Positions 17,105 to 25,455 of a stretch of DNA of 64,000 nt are shown piece by piece. The first letter of the stretch is position 1. Each line of letters opens with the position of its first letter. The notes under the pieces were generated by a model. The model made no database searches, was not told the DNA's origin, and saw nothing but the letters and a program-made list of their open reading frames with translations. The stretch is taken from NCBI GenBank assembly GCA_963754645.1, contig CAVWGP010000004.1, forward strand, positions 1,240,001 to 1,304,000, given 5' to 3'. The stretch is from CAVWGP01 sp963754645. GTDB taxonomy: Bacteria > Pseudomonadota > Alphaproteobacteria > Bin65. A program made the translations under genes and the position numbers.

Positions 17105-18568
17105 CTATTGGCCGCCGGCGCGGCGCATCAAGAACGCCGGCGTATAATCGCCGAAACCCACCGACGGCGATGGCGCCGTATCTTCGGCCGCGTTTTGCTT
17201 CGACGGTTGCACCGGGCGCGGTGCGGGCCTTGCCGGTCTGCGCTCCGACCGCTGTCGGTCGCGCGGCTCGTGGCGCGGTTCGCTTGCCGGCGCGACGCGC
17301 GGTTCCGCGCGCGCTTCCGCCGGCTGCTCGCCGGCGCTGTCCCGGCCCGGATCGCCGCGGCGATCGTTCCGCCGGCGCGACCGCTTCATTCGATCCGGCG
17401 CCGGTTCCCGCGTCATATTGCGCTCGGCGCGGACCCGTTCTTCTTCCGAAAGCTCGACCTGGCGCACATTGATCGGCCGCGCGATGAGTTTTTCGATGGC
17501 GCTGACCAGCTTGGCGTCATCGGGCGTCGCCAGGGTAAAGGCGTGGCCCGAGCGGCCGGCGCGGCCGGTGCGGCCGATCCGATGAACATAGTCCTCGGCA
17601 TTGAACGGCACGTCGAAAATGAAGACGTGCGAAACGTCGTCGATGTCGAGACCGCGCGCCGCCACGTCGCTGGCCACCAGAATCGGGATTTGGCCGGCAC
17701 GGAATTTTTCCATCGTCGCCGTGCGCTTGTCCTGCGTCATGTCCCCATGCATGGCGGCGGCGGCGAAGCCATGCCGCGCCAGCGAGCGCTGCAGGATGTC
17801 GACGTCGCGCTTGCGATTACAAAAAATAAGCGCCGTCTTGATGGTTTCAGCGCGAATCAACGCGCGCAGCGCAGCGCCCTTGTCCTTGTCGCTGGCCACC
17901 GGAACGATGAAATCCTCGATCCCCTGCGCCGTCGTCGCCGGCCGCGACACGGTGATTTCCTTCGGCGAACTCAGGAATTTGTCGGCGAGCCGGCGGATTT
18001 CCGGCGGCATGGTTGCGGAGAAAAACAGGGTCTGGCGGATCGGCGGCAGCAGCGAGACGATGCGCTCGATATCGGGGATGAAACCCATGTCGAGCATCCG
18101 GTCGGCCTCGTCGATGACGAAGACCTTGATGTCGCGCAGCAGGATCTTGCCGCGCTCGAAGAGATCGAGCAGGCGGCCCGGCGTCGCGATCAGCACGTCG
18201 ACGCCGCGATCGAGCGCGCGTTCCTGATCGGTGAAGCTTTCGCCGCCGATAATCAGCGCCTTGGTCAACTTGCTGTACTTGCCGTAGGTGCCGAAATTTT
18301 CCGAGACTTGGGCTGCAAGTTCGCGCGTCGGCTCGAGAATGAGCGAGCGCGGCATGCGCGCCTTGGCGCGTCCGGCGGACAGGATATCGATCATCGGCAA
18401 GGTGAAGCCCGCCGTCTTGCCGGTGCCGGTCTGGGCGCAGCCCAAAACATCGCGGCCGGTCAGGATGATCGGAATCGCTTGGGCTTGAATAGGTGTCGGC
18501 TCAACGTAACCCGTCTCGGCGACGGCGCGCAAAACAGTCTCGGTTAGTCCAAGCTCGGCAAAATTCAT
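17105..18568 (-). CDS. rhlE: DEAD-box ATP-dependent RNA helicase
   Basis: A 487-residue RhlE-type helicase. The Q motif region is MNFAELGLTETVLRAVAETG...PTPIQ, motif I is AQTGTGKTAGF, motif Ia is PTRELAAQ, motif II is VIDEADRMLDMGF, motif III is SATMP and motif VI is HRIGRTGRAGRSG. The C-terminal 110 residues are rich in Arg, Pro and Glu and disordered, an RNA-binding tail. It remodels ribosomal or messenger RNA. Start at ATG 18568; an upstream in-frame ATG would add seven non-family residues. Single gene, transcribed away from the hydrolase. Confidence 0.9.
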   Translation of the reverse strand: MNFAELGLTETVLRAVAETGYVEPTPIQAQAIPIILTGRDVLGCAQTGTGKTAGFTLPMIDILSAGRAKARMPRSLILEPTRELAAQVSENFGTYGKYSKLTKALIIGGESFTDQERALDRGVDVLIATPGRLLDLFERGKILLRDIKVFVIDEADRMLDMGFIPDIERIVSLLPPIRQTLFFSATMPPEIRRLADKFLSSPKEITVSRPATTAQGIEDFIVPVASDKDKGAALRALIRAETIKTALIFCNRKRDVDILQRSLARHGFAAAAMHGDMTQDKRTATMEKFRAGQIPILVASDVAARGLDIDDVSHVFIFDVPFNAEDYVHRIGRTGRAGRSGHAFTLATPDDAKLVSAIEKLIARPINVRQVELSEEERVRAERNMTREPAPDRMKRSRRRNDRRGDPGRDSAGEQPAEARAEPRVAPASEPRHEPRDRQRSERRPARPAPRPVQPSKQNAAEDTAPSPSVGFGDYTPAFLMRRAGGQ

Positions 18569-18871
18569 GCGGTGTTGTTTATTCCACAAATGGGAGGGCG
18601 CCGAGGGCGCAATGCGGACTTCCTCGGCACCGATCCTTCTTATATTGCTGAATTTGGCATCAATTCAAGCTGTATTTCACCAAAAGGCAAGCAAGAAACT
18701 GAATGTGCTCAATATATTGACGCTATTTCATCGCGCGGCGGCGCGGCGAATTGGCGCGTCGTGCAAGACCGCCGCCGACCATTCGGCCATGGCAACCGCC
18801 GCGCGCCTGGCGCACAATACGGCCAGCCGCGCGCAGGTCGCCGCTCGATCCTCATTGCGAATGTTCCAGCC
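18569..18871. other. 303-base divergent intergenic region
   Basis: It lies between the starts of rhlE and the alpha/beta hydrolase. It contains an AT-richer stretch around 18640-18740 and an open frame continuous with the hydrolase that has no conserved sequence before its ATG at 18872. I see no convincing gene or riboswitch. Confidence 0.4.
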
Positions 18872-19570
18872 ATGACCGCACCGCCACTGATCCTGCTGCC
18901 CGGGCTGCTTTGCGACGATGCCTTATGGCGCCATCAACTTGCGACGCTCGGCGACCTTGCTGCGATGTCGGTCGCGGACTTGTCGCGCTCGGAATCCTTT
19001 GCCGATATGGCGCGCTCGGTTCTCGCCAGCGCGCCGCCGCGGTTTGCGTTGGCCGGCCTGTCGATGGGCGGCTACGTCGCGCATGAAATCATGCGGCAGG
19101 CGCCGGAGCGCGTCATGCGCCTCGCGTTGCTCGATACATCGGCGCGCCCCGATACCGAGGAGCAACGCCAACGCCGTTTGTCTCTCATCGAGCTCGCCAA
19201 CATCGGCAAGTTCAAGGGCGTGACGCCGCGCCTTCTGCCGCTTCTGGTCCATCCCGATCGCCTCGCGGACGAAAAATTGACTGGGGATATCATGGCAATG
19301 GCAGAGCGTATCGGAAAGGAAGCCTTCCTCGGCCAGCAAAAAGCCATTATGAGCCGCATCGATAGCCGTCCACACCTCGCCGCATATTCTTGCCCCAGTG
19401 TCGTCATTGTCGGGCGTCAGGATGCCATTACGCCGCTTGAAATGGGCGCTGAGATGGCGAAGCTCATACCCGACGCCAAGTTCGTGGTCATTGAAAATTC
19501 GGGCCACTTGCCGACGATGGAGCGGCCCGAGGCGGCAAGCGCCGTGCTGCGTTATTGGTTGCAAACCTAG
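18872..19570 (+). CDS. Alpha/beta hydrolase
   Basis: A 232-residue alpha/beta-hydrolase-fold enzyme. The oxyanion region is LILLPGLLCDDALW, the nucleophile elbow is GLSMGGYVA (Ser), and the acid and base lie in VGRQDAITPLEM and ENSGHLPTMERPE (His). The lid region is short (LLPLLVHPDRLADEKLTGDI). Substrate unknown; such small hydrolases cleave esters or thioesters. ATG 18872 is chosen because it gives the standard N-terminal strand. The next gene starts 12 bases after the stop. Confidence 0.88.
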   Translation: MTAPPLILLPGLLCDDALWRHQLATLGDLAAMSVADLSRSESFADMARSVLASAPPRFALAGLSMGGYVAHEIMRQAPERVMRLALLDTSARPDTEEQRQRRLSLIELANIGKFKGVTPRLLPLLVHPDRLADEKLTGDIMAMAERIGKEAFLGQQKAIMSRIDSRPHLAAYSCPSVVIVGRQDAITPLEMGAEMAKLIPDAKFVVIENSGHLPTMERPEAASAVLRYWLQT

Positions 19571-19582
19571 GATCGGATCGCG

Positions 19583-20278
19583 ATGTCGAAATCGAACAGC
19601 AAAATGCCGTTGATCGCCGTTTGCGGCGCGGTCGTCTTGTGGATGGCGCCGTCGCTGGCTGCGGCGCAAGAAGGCGACATCAATTGCGCGGCCGCCGGAT
19701 CGCGCGTCGAGGCCACGATCTGTGGCAGCCAATATCTTCTCGAACTCGATCGCGATGTCCGGCGCTTCGTCATCGCGCTGCGGACCCAGTCGCCGCCCGA
19801 GCAAGCGCGCGGACTCGAACAGGGTCAAGGAAATTGGCAGCGCCAGCGCGACCAGCAATGCAGCCGCGTGGTCGGCGAAATCGATCCGACCGGGCCGGTC
19901 TATCGTTGCCTGGTCACGATGTATCGGGCGCGACTCCTGCAGCTCTCGGCCCAAAGCGACCGGTTGCGTGGCGGGCCGGCGATTTCCGGTTATTATCGCC
20001 ACTCGGACGGGCGCACGCTGGGCGAATTGCACTTGTTCCAATGGCCCGAGGCCGCGATCACGGTGTTGATCGACACGCGCTTGCTGCCCGACGCGGAACA
20101 ATGCTTCCTGCGCGCCGATCTCCAGGGCACGGGCCCGGTATTCGAAGGCGGCGCCCATGGCGCGCCGGAGTGCCGCGTGCGCGTCGCCGTCGATGGCCGC
20201 GCGGCGACGGTGAGTTCGTCGAATTGCAACGCGCTGTGCGTCCTGAACGGCACCATTAACGGCGTCTATCGCCGCTGA
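19583..20278 (+). CDS. Secreted protein with an LprI-like (DUF1311) domain
   Basis: A 231-residue exported protein. The Sec signal peptide is residues 1-28 (ending AAAQ). Residues about 33-110 match the LprI-like pattern: CAAAGSRVEATICGSQYLLELDRDV, then WQRQRDQQC and a Cys in VYRCLVTMYRARLLQL. These conserved cysteines form disulfides in the family, some members of which inhibit lysozyme. The C-terminal 100 residues contain four more cysteines and are unassigned. Its stop overlaps the ATG of the DUF1499 gene, so the two are translationally coupled. Confidence 0.75.
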   Translation: MSKSNSKMPLIAVCGAVVLWMAPSLAAAQEGDINCAAAGSRVEATICGSQYLLELDRDVRRFVIALRTQSPPEQARGLEQGQGNWQRQRDQQCSRVVGEIDPTGPVYRCLVTMYRARLLQLSAQSDRLRGGPAISGYYRHSDGRTLGELHLFQWPEAAITVLIDTRLLPDAEQCFLRADLQGTGPVFEGGAHGAPECRVRVAVDGRAATVSSSNCNALCVLNGTINGVYRR

Positions 20279-20662
20279 TGCTTCTCGATTTCGCCGAGTT
20301 GAAGCTGGGCCGGCGCCCGAATCAATTCTTGATGTTGCCCGAAGGCTTCGCCGCGAAATCGGCGCCGCATGCGACCAGCCCGATCTTCGCTTCCACGCCA
20401 GATGCCTTGTTCGCCGCGGTCAAACGCATTGCGCTCGGCGAGCCCCGCACCGCGCTGCGCGCCGAAGACGGCGCAACCTGCGCCGCCGAGTTCGTTCAAC
20501 GGAGTTCGGATTTTTCGCTTCCCCGACCGGATATCCGTGGCGGCATTTGCAATGCCCGGCGGCGCGGCGCTCGCCGTCTACGGCCGAGCGCGCTATGGAA
20601 TTCGCGATTTCGGCGTCAACCGCGCCCGGATCGAGCGCTGGATAGCCGCGTTGCCGCGCTAA
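20278..20662 (+). CDS. DUF1499 family protein (one frameshift)
   Basis: A protein of about 127 residues. MLLDFAELKLGRRPNQFLMLPEGF opens it and IFRFPDRISVAAFAMPGGAALAVYGRARYGIRDFGVNRARIERWI closes it. The closing part contains the DUF1499 hallmark YGRARYGIRDFGVNRARIE. The frame breaks near 20500, and the span is one base over a multiple of three, as expected for one inserted base. Function unknown. It is coupled to the upstream DUF1311 gene by an ATGA overlap. Confidence 0.7.
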
Positions 20663-20669
20663 CGCCCGA

Positions 20670-20816
20670 TCAATCGAACAACTTTTTCGTCGCGCGCGCC
20701 GCGTCGGAAATATCCTTGCCGATGCCCTCGATCGTGCCGCAGGCCGTCATTCCGCCCAGCAACATGGCGCCCAACATCATCGCCCCGACAAGCTTCGCGA
20801 TCTTTGCAACTCGCAT
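20670..20816 (-). CDS. Entericidin-type small lipoprotein
   Basis: A 48-residue protein, MRVAKIAKLVGAMMLGAMLL then GGMTACGTIEGIGKDISDAA, ending RATKKLFD. The lipobox is LLGGMTAC, and the mature part CGTIEGIGKDISDAARA is the entericidin A/B signature. It is expected to be an outer- or inner-membrane lipoprotein of about 25 residues after processing, with a stress or programmed-death role in enterobacteria; its role here is unknown. It converges with the DUF1499 gene. Confidence 0.85.
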   Translation of the reverse strand: MRVAKIAKLVGAMMLGAMLLGGMTACGTIEGIGKDISDAARATKKLFD

Positions 20817-21120
20817 GGTGACTTGAACTCCTTCTCTCTCGGCTCGAAGTGCCGCAACTCCGATGAACTTCTATACGGCACGTGACTTCGCGGCATTGTC
20901 GCCCCACAATGGCGCGCAACTTCGCAACCGCGAAATCAGCTTCCGCCCATCCAGATATCTACTATAGGTGGGAAATGGCGTCAAACTATGGCTATAGATG
21001 GTAGGCCGGTTGCGTCACTAGTTTCCTTCCAAGAGCTTGGGGCATGGGCGAACATTGTCCGAACCGGCCGGATCGCAGCAGCAATCCGAAACGCCTGCCA
21101 AACCAGAAACGAGAGCCGCA
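20817..21120. other. 304-base intergenic region between divergent genes
   Basis: It holds the upstream regions of the entericidin (minus) and TerB-like (plus) genes. Around 20960-21000 there is a loose inverted repeat (CTACTATAG and CTATAGATGGTAG) that could be an operator. I see no further gene. Confidence 0.35.
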
Positions 21121-21525
21121 ATGATCGATCCGCATGACGCCCTGATCTACACGATGGTGATGGTCTCAGCTGCCGATGGCGACATGACCGATGCCGAAAT
21201 GCGAGCCATCGGCGATGTCGTGAAATTCTTGCCGGTTTTTCGCGATTTCGACTCGCGCAATCTGCTGAAAGTCGCTGCCGATTGCGCTGCCCTGATGAAC
21301 GGCGCGAAAGGGCTGGATCGTGCCCTGACGACGGTCGTCAACGCCATTCCGGGCAAGCTGCACGAAACCGCTTATGCGATCGCCTGCGATGTGGCAGCAG
21401 CCGACGGCCGGACCGTGCCGGAGATCAAGCGCTTTCTCGATTTGCTGCGCGAATTGCTCGGCATCGACCGCCTTGCCGCCGCCGCCATCGAGCGCACGAC
21501 GCAAGCGCGCCACATGACCGCCTGA
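21121..21525 (+). CDS. TerB-like tellurite-resistance-family protein
   Basis: A 134-residue all-helical protein of the TerB-like superfamily. MVSAADGDMTDAEMRAIGDVV carries the acidic metal-binding motif near residue 20, repeated as VAAADGRTVPEIKRFLDLLRE around residue 95, which reflects the internal duplication of this family. Cytoplasmic; thought to bind metal ions at membranes or in stress complexes, with the actual role uncertain. Start ATG 21121 is preferred over a longer frame without conservation. The convergent DUF1192 gene ends 12 bases away. Confidence 0.8.
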   Translation: MIDPHDALIYTMVMVSAADGDMTDAEMRAIGDVVKFLPVFRDFDSRNLLKVAADCAALMNGAKGLDRALTTVVNAIPGKLHETAYAIACDVAAADGRTVPEIKRFLDLLRELLGIDRLAAAAIERTTQARHMTA

Positions 21526-21537
21526 CGACCGCGGGTC

Positions 21538-21729
21538 TCAGGATTTGCGGAAGAACGCTTCGGCCCCGCTGCGATGGCCCTGTTTGCGTTCGATCACGCC
21601 GCGGGCGCGCGCGATCTCGGCTTGGAGCTCGCCGATATAGTCGGTGAGTTCTTCGACCGACAGCGTTTCCAGATCGCGCGGCGCCGGCTTTATTGCCCGC
21701 GGTTCGAGATCGTCCATGTCGAGTGCCAT
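21538..21729 (-). CDS. DUF1192 family small protein
   Basis: A 63-residue protein typical of alphaproteobacterial DUF1192. MDDLEPRAIKPAPRDLETLS is followed by VEELTDYIGELQAEIARARG, a short amphipathic coiled coil. No catalytic residues. Function unknown; family members are often near envelope or cell-division genes. The divergent intergenic region upstream contains the candidate small RNA. Confidence 0.85.
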   Translation of the reverse strand: MALDMDDLEPRAIKPAPRDLETLSVEELTDYIGELQAEIARARGVIERKQGHRSGAEAFFRKS

Positions 21730-21824
21730 GATCCTGCCCTTTTCCCGATCGGTCCGCCGAGCTTATCCTCAAGCTCCATCCCCTGCCAATTCTTGCGTCT
21801 CCTGTGACCGCTGTCACAGCGCTG

Positions 21825-21942
21825 AATGCAAACATGGGGTACTTTGCTCAAGACACAACGGAGGTCTCCCCTCCTCTCATCCGCTGTGTTGGCCCAGAAG
21901 GCCGAAAGCCCCGCCGGTACCCGCCAGGCGGGGCTTTCAGAT
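21825..21942 (+). ncRNA. Candidate trans-acting small RNA with an anti-Shine-Dalgarno loop
   Basis: Intergenic and between divergent genes. A hairpin with arms ACACA-A-CGGA (21853-21862) and TCCG-C-TGTGT (21880-21889) exposes a pyrimidine loop, TCTCCCCTCCTCTC, complementary to ribosome-binding sites. Fourteen bases later comes a perfect 12-base-pair hairpin (21904-21915 with 21927-21938, GAAAGCCCCGCC arms) followed by TTTC, like an intrinsic terminator. This layout recalls the CCUCCUCCC-loop 'cuckoo' small RNAs of alphaproteobacteria. The 5' end is approximate; an extra 7-bp hairpin, CTGTGAC/GTCACAG at 21802-21819, lies just upstream. No small ORF explains the structure. Confidence 0.5.
21904..21938 (+). 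terminator. Intrinsic terminator-like hairpin of the candidate small RNA
   Basis: Twelve perfect G/C-rich base pairs with an 11-base loop, ending in CTTTC. It sits between divergent genes, so it ends neither of them; this is the main reason to suspect a separate transcript. Confidence 0.6.
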
Positions 21943-21979
21943 TCTGGGGATAAGTTGCGCCATTCCCGACCAAAGCCGC

Positions 21980-22021
21980 TTGACTGATTTTAATTTGCAA
22001 ATACAATAATTGCAATTGCAA
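21980..22021 (+). promoter_or_regulatory. Promoter and palindromic operator of the luciferase-like gene
   Basis: TTGACT (21980-21985) and TACAAT (22002-22007) are 16 bases apart. The perfect 12-base palindrome TTGCAATTGCAA (22010-22021) covers the expected transcription start, and a related TTTGCAAA lies at 21994. Palindromes of this kind bind MarR-family dimers, and a marR gene lies directly downstream of the controlled gene. Confidence 0.6.
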
Positions 22022-22045
22022 GTGAGTCTGGCGGAGGAAACGGTC

Positions 22046-23140
22046 ATGGAGTTCGGCTACTTCACGCTCAGCGACAATTACTATCCCGGCAATAAGCAAA
22101 AGCGGCCGGCCAACCAATTCATCCAGGAAATCCGCGAACAGGCGCTGCTGGCCGACAAGCTCGGCTATCACTCGGCCTGGATCGGCGAGCATCATTTCGA
22201 CACCCTCGGCGTCAATTCGCGCCCGGATATCGTCCTCGCCTCGATCGCGGCGGTGACGAAGAACATTCGCCTGGCGCCGGCGGTCAGCGTGTTGCCGCTG
22301 CACCACCCGCTCCATGTCGCCGAAACCTGGGCGACGCTCGACTTGGTGAGCGGCGGCCGCGTCGATTTCGCCTGCGGGCGCGGCTATGACCGGCTCGAAT
22401 ATACGCCCTTCCAGGCGGACTACATGAAATCCGCGGAGAGTTTCGAGGAATCGATCGACGTAATTCTCAAGGCGTGGAATTCGCCCGGCCCGTGGTCGCA
22501 CAAGGGGCAGTTCTACACGATTCCCGAAATGGAGATTACGCCCAAGCCGGTGCAGAACCCGCTGCCGTTCTATGTCGCCTCGTTCTCGGCCACGAGCATC
22601 GCCATGGCGGCCAAACGCGGCCTGAACATCATCTACGCGCCCTTCGCCGCCGGCATGGTGTTCGGCGGGCTCGACAAGGCGGTCGACGCCTATCGCGAAG
22701 CCTGCGCCAAACACGGGAAAAAGCCCGGCCGCGCGATGTGCAGCTATTTCATCTACATCGGCGATAGCGAGAAAGAGGAGGATTACGGCCGCCAGACGCA
22801 GATGGACTATTTCAAGCACTGCGTGCTGCGCGCCCTGCCGGAAAAGGCCGAACAGGCGCCGCCGACGATGCAATACATGCTGAAGATCGTCGACATCCTC
22901 AAGAACATGAAAAAGGAAAACCTGACCGACAAATCGATCCTGCTCGGTTCGCCGCAAAAAATCGTCGACTCGCTGAAGAAGGCCGAAGCCGCCGGCATCG
23001 AGGAAGTGATCCTCTATTTCAACGTCGGCAACAAGCCGAACGCCATCGTCAAGGAGCAGATGCACCGCTTCATCGACCAAGTGGCGCCGCACTTCCAGGG
23101 CAAGCACAATGCCAGGCGAATGGCCAAGGCAGCCGAGTAA
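22046..23140 (+). CDS. LLM-class flavin-dependent oxidoreductase
   Basis: A 364-residue bacterial-luciferase-like (TIM-barrel) monooxygenase or reductase using FMN or F420. N-terminal MEFGYFTLSDNYYPGN, IGEHHFDTLG (conserved His-Phe), LAPAVSVLPLHHPLHVAETWATLDLVSGGRVDFACGRGY (the family flavin region) and LGSPQKIVDSLKKAEAAGIEEVILYF are characteristic. The substrate is unknown; relatives oxidise alkanesulfonates, long-chain alkanes or aldehydes. ATG 22046 fits the family start and is preceded by GGAGG at 22035. Followed 29 bases later by a marR gene. Confidence 0.88.
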   Translation: MEFGYFTLSDNYYPGNKQKRPANQFIQEIREQALLADKLGYHSAWIGEHHFDTLGVNSRPDIVLASIAAVTKNIRLAPAVSVLPLHHPLHVAETWATLDLVSGGRVDFACGRGYDRLEYTPFQADYMKSAESFEESIDVILKAWNSPGPWSHKGQFYTIPEMEITPKPVQNPLPFYVASFSATSIAMAAKRGLNIIYAPFAAGMVFGGLDKAVDAYREACAKHGKKPGRAMCSYFIYIGDSEKEEDYGRQTQMDYFKHCVLRALPEKAEQAPPTMQYMLKIVDILKNMKKENLTDKSILLGSPQKIVDSLKKAEAAGIEEVILYFNVGNKPNAIVKEQMHRFIDQVAPHFQGKHNARRMAKAAE

Positions 23141-23169
23141 CTGTCGCCAAGCGATAGCGGGCAACCGCC

Positions 23170-23647
23170 ATGAAAGGCGATTTCGACCTCATCCTCTATC
23201 TGCCTTACCTCATCAATCGCGCCGGCAGCCGGCTGGCGATGGCGTTCACCGACGCCATTCGCGTCCACAAGATCACGCTGCAAATGTGGCGCGTCCTCGC
23301 GGCGCTCGATCACGCCGATGGGCAACGGGTCTCCGATATCGCCGCGCTAACGTCGATCGAACGTCTCGACCTTGTCGCGCCTGCTCGGCGCGATGCAGAG
23401 AAAAAGCTTGATCGAGCGGCGCCGGGCCGATCGCGGCGATGCGCGCGTCGTCACGATTCACATGTCGGAACGCGGCCGGGCCGTCACGGCGCGCATCATC
23501 CCGCTGGCGCGGCGCTACGAAGCCGTGGCGCTGGCCGGTTTCCGTCCGGAGGAGCAGCAAGCCCTCAAGTCCATGCTCGCGCGCGTCTACCGGAATATCG
23601 CCACGCTCGAAGGCGAAGGCGCAGGGGAAGCGGACAAGGCGGCGTAA
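23170..23647 (+). CDS. MarR-family transcriptional regulator (one frameshift)
   Basis: A winged-helix regulator of about 158 residues. YLPYLINRAGSRLAMAFTDAI forms helix 1, LQMWRVLAALDHADGQRVSDIAALTSIE the helix-turn-helix entry, and STLSRLLGAMQRKSLIERRR the recognition helix and wing, with DARVVTIHMSERG after it. The frame breaks near 23365, where a surplus C follows ATCGAA; removing it joins IE to VSTLSRLLG. It probably represses the upstream LLM gene through the palindrome at 22010. The ligand is unknown. Confidence 0.82.
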
Positions 23648-23648
23648 C

Positions 23649-24482
23649 TTAACGATTGCGCGGCGCCGCCGCGTCGTAGGCGCCGGTCATCGCGTCGCCC
23701 AATCGGCCGGGCCCGAGCAGGGTCGAGCCGCCATCGACCGGAAGGATGACGCCGGTGATATAGGCTGCCAGCGGCGACGCGAGAAACAGCGCCGCGTGGC
23801 CGATTTCGTCCTTGGTGCCGAAGCGGCGCAAGGGCGTCCCCTGGATAACCAAATCGCGCGCCGCGGCGGTCGGCGCCAGGCGCGCCATGCCCTCGGTATC
23901 GGCGATCGGGCCCGGGCAGATTGCGTTCACGCGCACGCCCGCGGCGCCCCATTCGACCGCAAGTGTCTTGGTCAAGATATCGATGCCGGCCTTGGCCGCG
24001 TTGACATGCGCTTGATAGGGATAAGGATGGATGGCTTGCGGCGCGGAAATGCTGACGATCGAGGCGCCGGGCTTGCGCAGGAATTCGAAGCCGGCGCGCA
24101 GCACGTTGAACGTGCCGAGCAAATCGATATCGATCACAGTCTTGAAGGCATTCGCCGACATGCCGAGCGCGGGCGCCACGAAATTGCCGGCCGCGCCCGA
24201 CACCAGCACGTCGATCGGGCCGAATTTTTCCTTGGCTTGTTTCAGCGCCGCCTCGACTTCGGCGTAGTTGCGCACATCGGCGGCGGCGCCCCATGCGTCG
24301 GTCTTGAGAGCCTTGAGCGTCTCGACCGCGGCGGCCACTTTGTCCGCCTTGCGGCTGCACAGCGACACGCGCGCGCCGCAGCGCGCGAACGCCACGCCGA
24401 TGCCGAGATTGATGCCGCTCGATCCGCCGGCGACGAAAACATGCTTGCCCTTGGCGCCGGCGCCGATATCGAGATCGCTCAT
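23649..24482 (-). CDS. SDR-family oxidoreductase, 2,4-dienoyl-CoA reductase-like
   Basis: A 277-residue NAD(P)-dependent Rossmann enzyme. The cofactor motif is VAGGSSGINLGIGVAFARCG, then ADVRNY, NNAG-equivalent SGAAGNF, and the catalytic area ISAPQAIHPYPYQAHVNAAKAGID, where the Tyr and Lys spacing (YQAHVNAAK) is that of 2,4-dienoyl-CoA reductases rather than the plain YxxxK. The C-terminus VILPVDGGSTL is typical. It probably reduces dienoyl-CoA during oxidation of unsaturated fatty acids. The nitrile-hydratase alpha gene precedes it by 4 bases on the same strand, so they are likely co-transcribed. Confidence 0.82.
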   Translation of the reverse strand: MSDLDIGAGAKGKHVFVAGGSSGINLGIGVAFARCGARVSLCSRKADKVAAAVETLKALKTDAWGAAADVRNYAEVEAALKQAKEKFGPIDVLVSGAAGNFVAPALGMSANAFKTVIDIDLLGTFNVLRAGFEFLRKPGASIVSISAPQAIHPYPYQAHVNAAKAGIDILTKTLAVEWGAAGVRVNAICPGPIADTEGMARLAPTAAARDLVIQGTPLRRFGTKDEIGHAALFLASPLAAYITGVILPVDGGSTLLGPGRLGDAMTGAYDAAAPRNR

Positions 24483-24486
24483 GCCG

Positions 24487-25134
24487 CTACCGCGCCACGC
24501 GGCATTCGGCGGTGCCGACCATGGTATCCCGCGTTACGATGGCTTCGAGCTGCGCGGCGCCCCAGCTTTCAGTGCCCGCGGGCCGCATCGGCAGGACGAG
24601 GTAGCGCATGTCGGCGGTGCTGTCATGCACGCGCACTTCGCAGTCCGGGGCAAGATCGGTGCCGAACTCGCGCAGCACGTCGCGCGGCCAGCGCACGACG
24701 CGCGAGCGGTAGGCGGCGCTCTTATACCAATCCGGCGGCCGGCCGAGCACGAAAACCGGGTAGCACGAGCACAGCGTGCAGACGATGACGTTGTGCAGCC
24801 CCGGCGTGTTCTCGACGACGACGAGATCGGCGACGTTGATGTCGATGCCAAGTTCGGCGCATGCGGCCTTGCCGTCGTCGAGCAGGCGGCGCTTGAAGGC
24901 CGGATCGGTCCACGCCTTGACGACGATCTGGGCGCCGAGCGCCGGGCCGCGCGCATCGATTTTCTCGATCCAGGCGCGGTGCTGGTCGGCGGTGAACAGG
25001 CCCTTCTCGATCAACAGCTCGCGCACCGCCTCGGCCATGATTTGATAGTGGCCCTGCGGTTCGCGCGCCGCGATGGGCGCGTGATCGCCGTGCTCGTGCT
25101 CGTGACCCTCGTGATCGTGCGGATCATGCGTCAT
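24487..25134 (-). CDS. Nitrile hydratase / thiocyanate hydrolase alpha-type (metal) subunit
   Basis: A 215-residue metal-binding subunit. The metal claw is VCTLCSCYPVFVLG (about residues 117-130); CTLCSC with Thr is the cobalt version (iron enzymes have CSLCSC). The last two cysteines of the claw are oxidised to sulfinic and sulfenic acids in the family. A His-rich N-terminus (residues 3-18, HDPHDHEGHEHEHGDH) is unusual and could help cobalt loading. It hydrates nitriles to amides, or thiocyanate if it is the gamma subunit of a thiocyanate hydrolase. It follows the two beta-type genes by 12 bases. Confidence 0.9.
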   Translation of the reverse strand: MTHDPHDHEGHEHEHGDHAPIAAREPQGHYQIMAEAVRELLIEKGLFTADQHRAWIEKIDARGPALGAQIVVKAWTDPAFKRRLLDDGKAACAELGIDINVADLVVVENTPGLHNVIVCTLCSCYPVFVLGRPPDWYKSAAYRSRVVRWPRDVLREFGTDLAPDCEVRVHDSTADMRYLVLPMRPAGTESWGAAQLEAIVTRDTMVGTAECRVAR

Positions 25135-25146
25135 GGATGTCGGTCC

Positions 25147-25455
25147 TCAGGCCGCGGGTTCGAGCCAGTGTTCGAAAATTTCGACGTCGACGGTGTCGGC
25201 GGCATTGCCGGCATAATCGGGCCAGACATGAGTCTGCGCGAAGCGCACGCGGTAAAGGACTTGCGCCGGCATCCCGGGTTTGCCGAAGGCGAGAGCCTCG
25301 GGATTGCGGAATTGGCCGCAGATGCGCTCGATCGTCCCGCGCTTGCCGCGAATGTAAAACGGTGTGCGGATATGCCCCTGGCGCGGGAAACGTTCGGCGA
25401 CGCGGACATTGTCGCCGGCGCGAAACCGCGAAGCGATGCCGGCGCCCCAGCTCAT
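25147..25455 (-). CDS. Nitrile hydratase beta subunit, C-terminal half as a separate protein
   Basis: A 102-residue protein that matches only the C-terminal SH3-like barrel of nitrile-hydratase beta. FRAGDNVRVAERFPRQGHIRTPFYIRGKRGTIERICGQFRNPE and LYRVRFAQTHVWPDYAGN are the conserved strands, including the RTPFYIRGKRG segment that contacts the metal site. A complete beta subunit has over 200 residues; the N-terminal half is encoded by the preceding gene. Its ATG overlaps that gene's stop (ATGA). A three-subunit layout is known in thiocyanate hydrolase and toyocamycin nitrile hydratase. Confidence 0.88.
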   Translation of the reverse strand: MSWGAGIASRFRAGDNVRVAERFPRQGHIRTPFYIRGKRGTIERICGQFRNPEALAFGKPGMPAQVLYRVRFAQTHVWPDYAGNAADTVDVEIFEHWLEPAA

